In this document: positions 60,953 through 64,000 of the stretch, in pieces | Position numbering within the stretch: position 1 is the stretch's first letter | Layout: each line of letters begins with the position of its first letter | Assembly: GCF_005869875.1 (NCBI RefSeq) | Contig: NZ_VAWG01000002.1 | Coordinates: 434,001-498,000 of the forward strand | DNA length: 64,000 nt | Origin: Paenibacillus pinistramenti | GTDB taxonomy: Bacteria; Bacillota; Bacilli; Paenibacillales; Paenibacillaceae | Reading direction: 5' to 3' | Notes under the pieces: generated by a model | The model's input: only the letters and a program-made list of their open reading frames with translations | What the model was told of the DNA's origin: nothing | Databases searched by the model: none | Translations under genes and position numbers: made by a program

Positions 60953-61534
60953 TTATTTGTGCGTATACCCGTCCGCCTTGAAGTCGCCGGTGCCGATCTG
61001 GGCGCTTGCTCCAATCTGCCGGGGGTCCACATCATCAAAGCGATGAGCATTCACTGCTCGATTGTCCCGGAACGCATCATATACCTTGGTCCGCCGTCCG
61101 GCTTCCTCTTCGTCCACGAGCACGAGAATTTTGCCTTCATTCACATAGCTCTCATACTCTCTGGCTTCGTCTTCGGGGATGCCCAGTCCGGCCAATCCGC
61201 CGACGAGGCCGCCCGCTCCGGCTCCAAACAAAGCGCCTGCCAATGCACCGGCCAGCGGACCGCCGGCCAGAATCGGGCCCAGGCCTGGAATCGCGAGCAG
61301 GCCCAAACCGGCGAGGAGTCCGGTTACGCCGCCCAAGGCACTTCCGGCGGCTGCCCCGGCAGCCGCGCCGTCCGCAGCCTTGGTTCCCGTCTCTTCAGCA
61401 AGCTCCTCGCTGCTGCTGCGGTCCCGGGAGAGGACAGAAATTCCTTCTGCGTTATATCCTTGCTGCACAAGCGCGGCAACAGCCGCAGCAGCTTCTTGTT
61501 CCGTTTCGAATACGCCAACAATTTTCCTGGTCAT
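60953..61534 (-). CDS. general stress protein (YflT/17M-like) with Gly/Ala-rich core
   Basis: A 193-residue protein: N-terminal YflT-type domain (KIVGVFETEQEAAAAVAALVQQGYNAEGISVLSRDR), a long Gly/Ala low-complexity segment of hydrophobic character (about residues 55-125) and a short acidic/basic tail including EDEAREYESYVNEGKILVLVD. Known relatives are induced by general stress. A GTTTGA-N15-GGGTAT promoter-like element lies upstream. Confidence 0.82.
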   Translation of the reverse strand: MTRKIVGVFETEQEAAAAVAALVQQGYNAEGISVLSRDRSSSEELAEETGTKAADGAAAGAAAGSALGGVTGLLAGLGLLAIPGLGPILAGGPLAGALAGALFGAGAGGLVGGLAGLGIPEDEAREYESYVNEGKILVLVDEEEAGRRTKVYDAFRDNRAVNAHRFDDVDPRQIGASAQIGTGDFKADGYTHK

Positions 61535-61575
61535 GTTAATCGCCTCCTTAAACGGGTAGGTCGTACTACTAACTT

Positions 61576-61602
61576 ATACCCGGTAAAGGCTTGGGCTCAA
61601 AC
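61576..61602 (-). promoter_or_regulatory. sigma-B-like promoter of the stress protein gene
   Basis: Minus-strand GTTTGA (plus 61597-61602) and GGGTAT (plus 61576-61581) separated by 15 bases, matching the Bacillus sigma-B pattern GTTTAA-N12-15-GGGWAW with one mismatch. It lies 42 nt upstream of the start codon. Confidence 0.5.
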
Positions 61603-61656
61603 GTTCAGGAGCTCCCATGGCCGGGCCTGCACAGCTCAGCTGCCGGGCGTCAGCCG

Positions 61657-64000
61657 CTACCTGCTTCCATTCGGGCGGACCTTCCTGGTAGCTTCCGCCG
61701 CCAGAGGATCATCCGGCCAGTAATGCTTGGGATAGCGTCCCTTGAGATCCTTTCTGACTTCGAAATACGTATGGGTCCAAAAGCTCCGCAGATCCGAAGT
61801 GACCTGGACAGGGCGCCCGGCAGGGGACAGCAGGTGAATCGTTAACGGTGTCCGGCCGAACGCCAGCTTAGGCGTATCCATCAGTCCAAACATCTCCTGA
61901 AGCCTGACCGAAATATAAGGCGCCTGAGGCCCTTCATAGGAGACCGGAATTTTCGATCCGCTCGGAACGGTGATTGAAGCCGGCGCTTCGCGGTCGAGCT
62001 GCTGCTTCTGTTCCCAGGTCAGCAGACTCTCCAGCAGGGGAATCAGATGGAGCTTTTGCAGATCCGACTTCCGCCGGAAGCCCTGCAGATAGGGACCGAT
62101 CCAATCTGCAGCCATCTGCTCAAGCCCTGAATCTGATACATCCGGCCATTCCCCGTCTGTAACAAACCGGCCAAGGAACATGATCCGCTCCTGCAGCTGG
62201 CGGGCTTTGGCATTCCAGGGGAGCAGTCCTATCCCTCCGTTCTGAAGAGTCTGCAGCAGAGCCTGCTCGATATCCTGGGCAGAAGGTTTGGGATCGGGCT
62301 GTTCCCTGTAGACAATGGAACCAAGCATGACCGTATGCCAAGCCCTGACAGACCCGGTCTCCTCATCCCAGACCACCCGTCTGGATTCCTTCATCCGGGA
62401 GCGCCAGCAGGCCTCGAGCTGGCGTTCATCCAGCGGGGCTGCCCACTGGATCCGGCTCTCGGTGCCTTCATCGTCCACATCTGCAGCGACGATATACGGG
62501 GTGCCGGCGAGCGGAGAGCCGGCAGGGAAAGCGGCGCCGCGTCCGCCGCTCAGCAGGTACCGGCCGCCAGGTCTCAGCTGGCCGATCCGGTCCGGGAATG
62601 CGAACGACAGCAGGAGTCCGCATTCCTCTTCCGCTTCCGCCGCAGACGGAAGCGGCTCCCCGCCGGCGCCAAGCTGCTGCGCCCAGCGCCGGCTCTGGAG
62701 CAGCAGCGGCTGCATGGCCGCCGCTGCCTGCCTGCCGGGCGCGGCGGGCGAAGCCGCGCCCGCAGTGCCTGCGCTGCGTGCTGCGCCCAGCAGCGCAGCC
62801 AGCGCCCGCCGCACGTCGGCGTCATTCCCGCCAGCCCGGAGCTGGCGGGAATCCTCGAGCAGTGCGGCGAGCAGGCAGGCCAGACGTCCGCGTCCGAGAC
62901 GTCTGGCTTCAAGCAGCATCCGGCCTAGGCGCGGATGCAGGCCAAGTCCGGCCATTTCCAGGCCGGACTCCGTGACCCTCCCGTCCTCGCCGAGCGCGCC
63001 CAGCTCCGTGAGCAGCCTCACCGCCGCCGCATAGCCCCCCTGGGGCGGCGGCGTAATCCAGTCGAGCTCGGACGGGGGCGAACCCCACACCGCCAGCGAC
63101 AGCGCAAGCGGTGACAAATCCGCCTCCAGCATTTCCGGAGGCGTCTCCTCACGCAGCTGCCTGTCCTCCTCCTCCGTCCACAGGCGGCAGCACACGCCGG
63201 GCGCGGTCCGTCCCGCGCGCCCGCGCCGCTGGTCGGCCGAGTCCCGGGCCGCCTTGACCGTAGTCAGGCGTCCCATTCCCGTCCGGGGCGAGAACAGCTC
63301 TGTACGCCGAAGCCCGCTGTCGATCACGACCGTAACGCCCTCAACGGTCAAGCTGGATTCTGCAATCGAGGTTGCGAGCACAATTTTGCGCCTTCCATCC
63401 GGCAGCGCTTTGACCGCCTCCTGCTGCTCATCCTGAGACATGCTTCCATATAAGGACACAACCTTCGCGCCGTTTAACTCAATTCCTGCCAGCTGCTGCT
63501 CGGCGCGGCGGATTTCGCGGATGCCCGGCAGAAAGACCAGCAGGCTGCCGTCATGCTCTTTCAAAGCCGCGCTGACCGTCTGCCGGACGAGCATCTCCAG
63601 CGGGGCTGTGCTTCGCTCAGGCAGATACCGGGTTTCCACCGGATAAACCCGCCCTTCACTGCGCACAACTCTGGCTCCGCCAAGCAGCCCGGCGACCGGG
63701 CCTTCCTTCAATGTTGCCGACATGACCAGCAGCCGGAGGTCGTCTCTCAGCAGCTGCTGGCTCTGCCTGGCCAGCGCCAGGCCCAGATCGGAATGGAGAT
63801 TCCGTTCGTGAAACTCGTCAAATATAATAAGGCCTGTCTCCATAAGCGCCGGGTCCTTCTGCAGCATCATGGTTAGAATACCTTCCGTCACTACTGTAAT
63901 TCGCGTCCTGGGTCCCGTCTTGTTCTCCATACGGATCCGGTAGCCGACGGTCTCGCCAACCTGCTCCCCAAGCTCCCGGGCCATATAAGCCGCTGCTGAA
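61657..64000 (-). CDS. hrpB: ATP-dependent RNA helicase HrpB, partial (start beyond window)
   Basis: The C-terminal 780 residues of a DEAH-box helicase; the beginning, with motif I, lies beyond the right edge, and SAAAYMARELGEQVGETVGYRIR is in frame across it. Visible: TEGILTMML, DEFHERNLHSDLGLAL (DEFH variant of motif II), MSATLKEG, ATSIAESSLTVEGV, QRRGRAGRTAPGVC (motif VI), then ratchet and HrpB C-terminal domains. Function in RNA metabolism of HrpB is poorly defined. A Gly/Ala-rich linker sits between domains. Length fits the family's roughly 830 residues. Confidence 0.93.
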   Translation of the reverse strand, partial: SAAAYMARELGEQVGETVGYRIRMENKTGPRTRITVVTEGILTMMLQKDPALMETGLIIFDEFHERNLHSDLGLALARQSQQLLRDDLRLLVMSATLKEGPVAGLLGGARVVRSEGRVYPVETRYLPERSTAPLEMLVRQTVSAALKEHDGSLLVFLPGIREIRRAEQQLAGIELNGAKVVSLYGSMSQDEQQEAVKALPDGRRKIVLATSIAESSLTVEGVTVVIDSGLRRTELFSPRTGMGRLTTVKAARDSADQRRGRAGRTAPGVCCRLWTEEEDRQLREETPPEMLEADLSPLALSLAVWGSPPSELDWITPPPQGGYAAAVRLLTELGALGEDGRVTESGLEMAGLGLHPRLGRMLLEARRLGRGRLACLLAALLEDSRQLRAGGNDADVRRALAALLGAARSAGTAGAASPAAPGRQAAAAMQPLLLQSRRWAQQLGAGGEPLPSAAEAEEECGLLLSFAFPDRIGQLRPGGRYLLSGGRGAAFPAGSPLAGTPYIVAADVDDEGTESRIQWAAPLDERQLEACWRSRMKESRRVVWDEETGSVRAWHTVMLGSIVYREQPDPKPSAQDIEQALLQTLQNGGIGLLPWNAKARQLQERIMFLGRFVTDGEWPDVSDSGLEQMAADWIGPYLQGFRRKSDLQKLHLIPLLESLLTWEQKQQLDREAPASITVPSGSKIPVSYEGPQAPYISVRLQEMFGLMDTPKLAFGRTPLTIHLLSPAGRPVQVTSDLRSFWTHTYFEVRKDLKGRYPKHYWPDDPLAAEATRKVRPNGSR

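Noticed and set aside
1..64000. CRISPR arrays, insertion sequences, rRNA or tRNA genes
   Set aside because: The tandem arrays are contiguous without spacers, no transposase-like frame or terminal inverted repeats were found, and no tRNA/rRNA-like segments were recognised.

Overview
The window looks like one contiguous stretch of a Gram-positive, Paenibacillus-like (Bacillales) chromosome. The support is: GC slightly above half, strong AGGAGG ribosome sites with many TTG/GTG starts, YesM/YesN-type sensor and AraC-type regulator beside a sugar ABC transporter, a SigA with Bacillus-like architecture, Zur- and Fur-like boxes in Bacillus format, a GlcT-type antiterminator, and an RTP-like winged-helix protein. 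I see no rRNA, tRNA, CRISPR array, insertion sequence or prophage. Most genes lie on the minus strand. The right edge cuts hrpB and the left edge cuts a 6-phosphogluconate dehydrogenase gene.

Layout. 0-1.7 kb: zwf and gnd (oxidative pentose phosphate). 2-6 kb: metal block with a CobW-family GTPase and, convergent to it, znuCBA with two Zur-like boxes upstream. 6-9.2 kb: a NusG domain II protein, an AI-2E-family membrane protein and sigA/rpoD (no dnaG beside it). 9.6-19 kb: an alpha-galactoside-type locus with alpha-galactosidase, sugar-binding lipoprotein, YesN/YesM two-component pair and two divergent permeases. 19-31.7 kb: CBS/CNNM membrane protein, trypsin-like protease, luciferase-like monooxygenase, type I pullulanase, TetR plus DHA2 drug exporter, CPA1 antiporter and two siderophore permeases behind a Fur-like box. 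31.8-36.6 kb: glgC-glgD-glgP. 36.8-50 kb: permease/TIGR03943 pair, second CNNM protein, MFS exporter, thioredoxin-reductase-like flavoprotein, GH13 alpha-glucosidase, SDR, AKR, acetyltransferases, HD-GYP and MOSC proteins. 50-57.6 kb: ECF sigma factor, OmpR/HK and NarL/HK pairs, LigB dioxygenase, MgtC, azoreductase and RTP-like protein. 57.7-64 kb: glcT-IIA-IICB PTS operon, a stress protein and hrpB.

Functionally the window is rich in carbohydrate uptake and storage: alpha-galactoside uptake and cleavage, pullulan/glycogen debranching, glycogen synthesis and phosphorolysis, oligo-alpha-glucoside hydrolysis, a GlcNAc/glucose-type PTS, and zwf/gnd. The second theme is metal homeostasis (Zn, Fe).

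The most unusual signal is structural. Many intergenic linkers consist of short degenerate tandem repeats (8-21 bp units), most often starting at, or within a few dozen bases of, a stop codon, sometimes including it, and often ending at a terminator hairpin. In several cases the unit length is a multiple of three, so every unit supplies another in-frame stop (seven TAA codons nine bases apart after the gene ending at 38927). About fourteen such loci are listed below. I do not know a published description; a genome-wide tandem-repeat scan would decide whether it is real enrichment.
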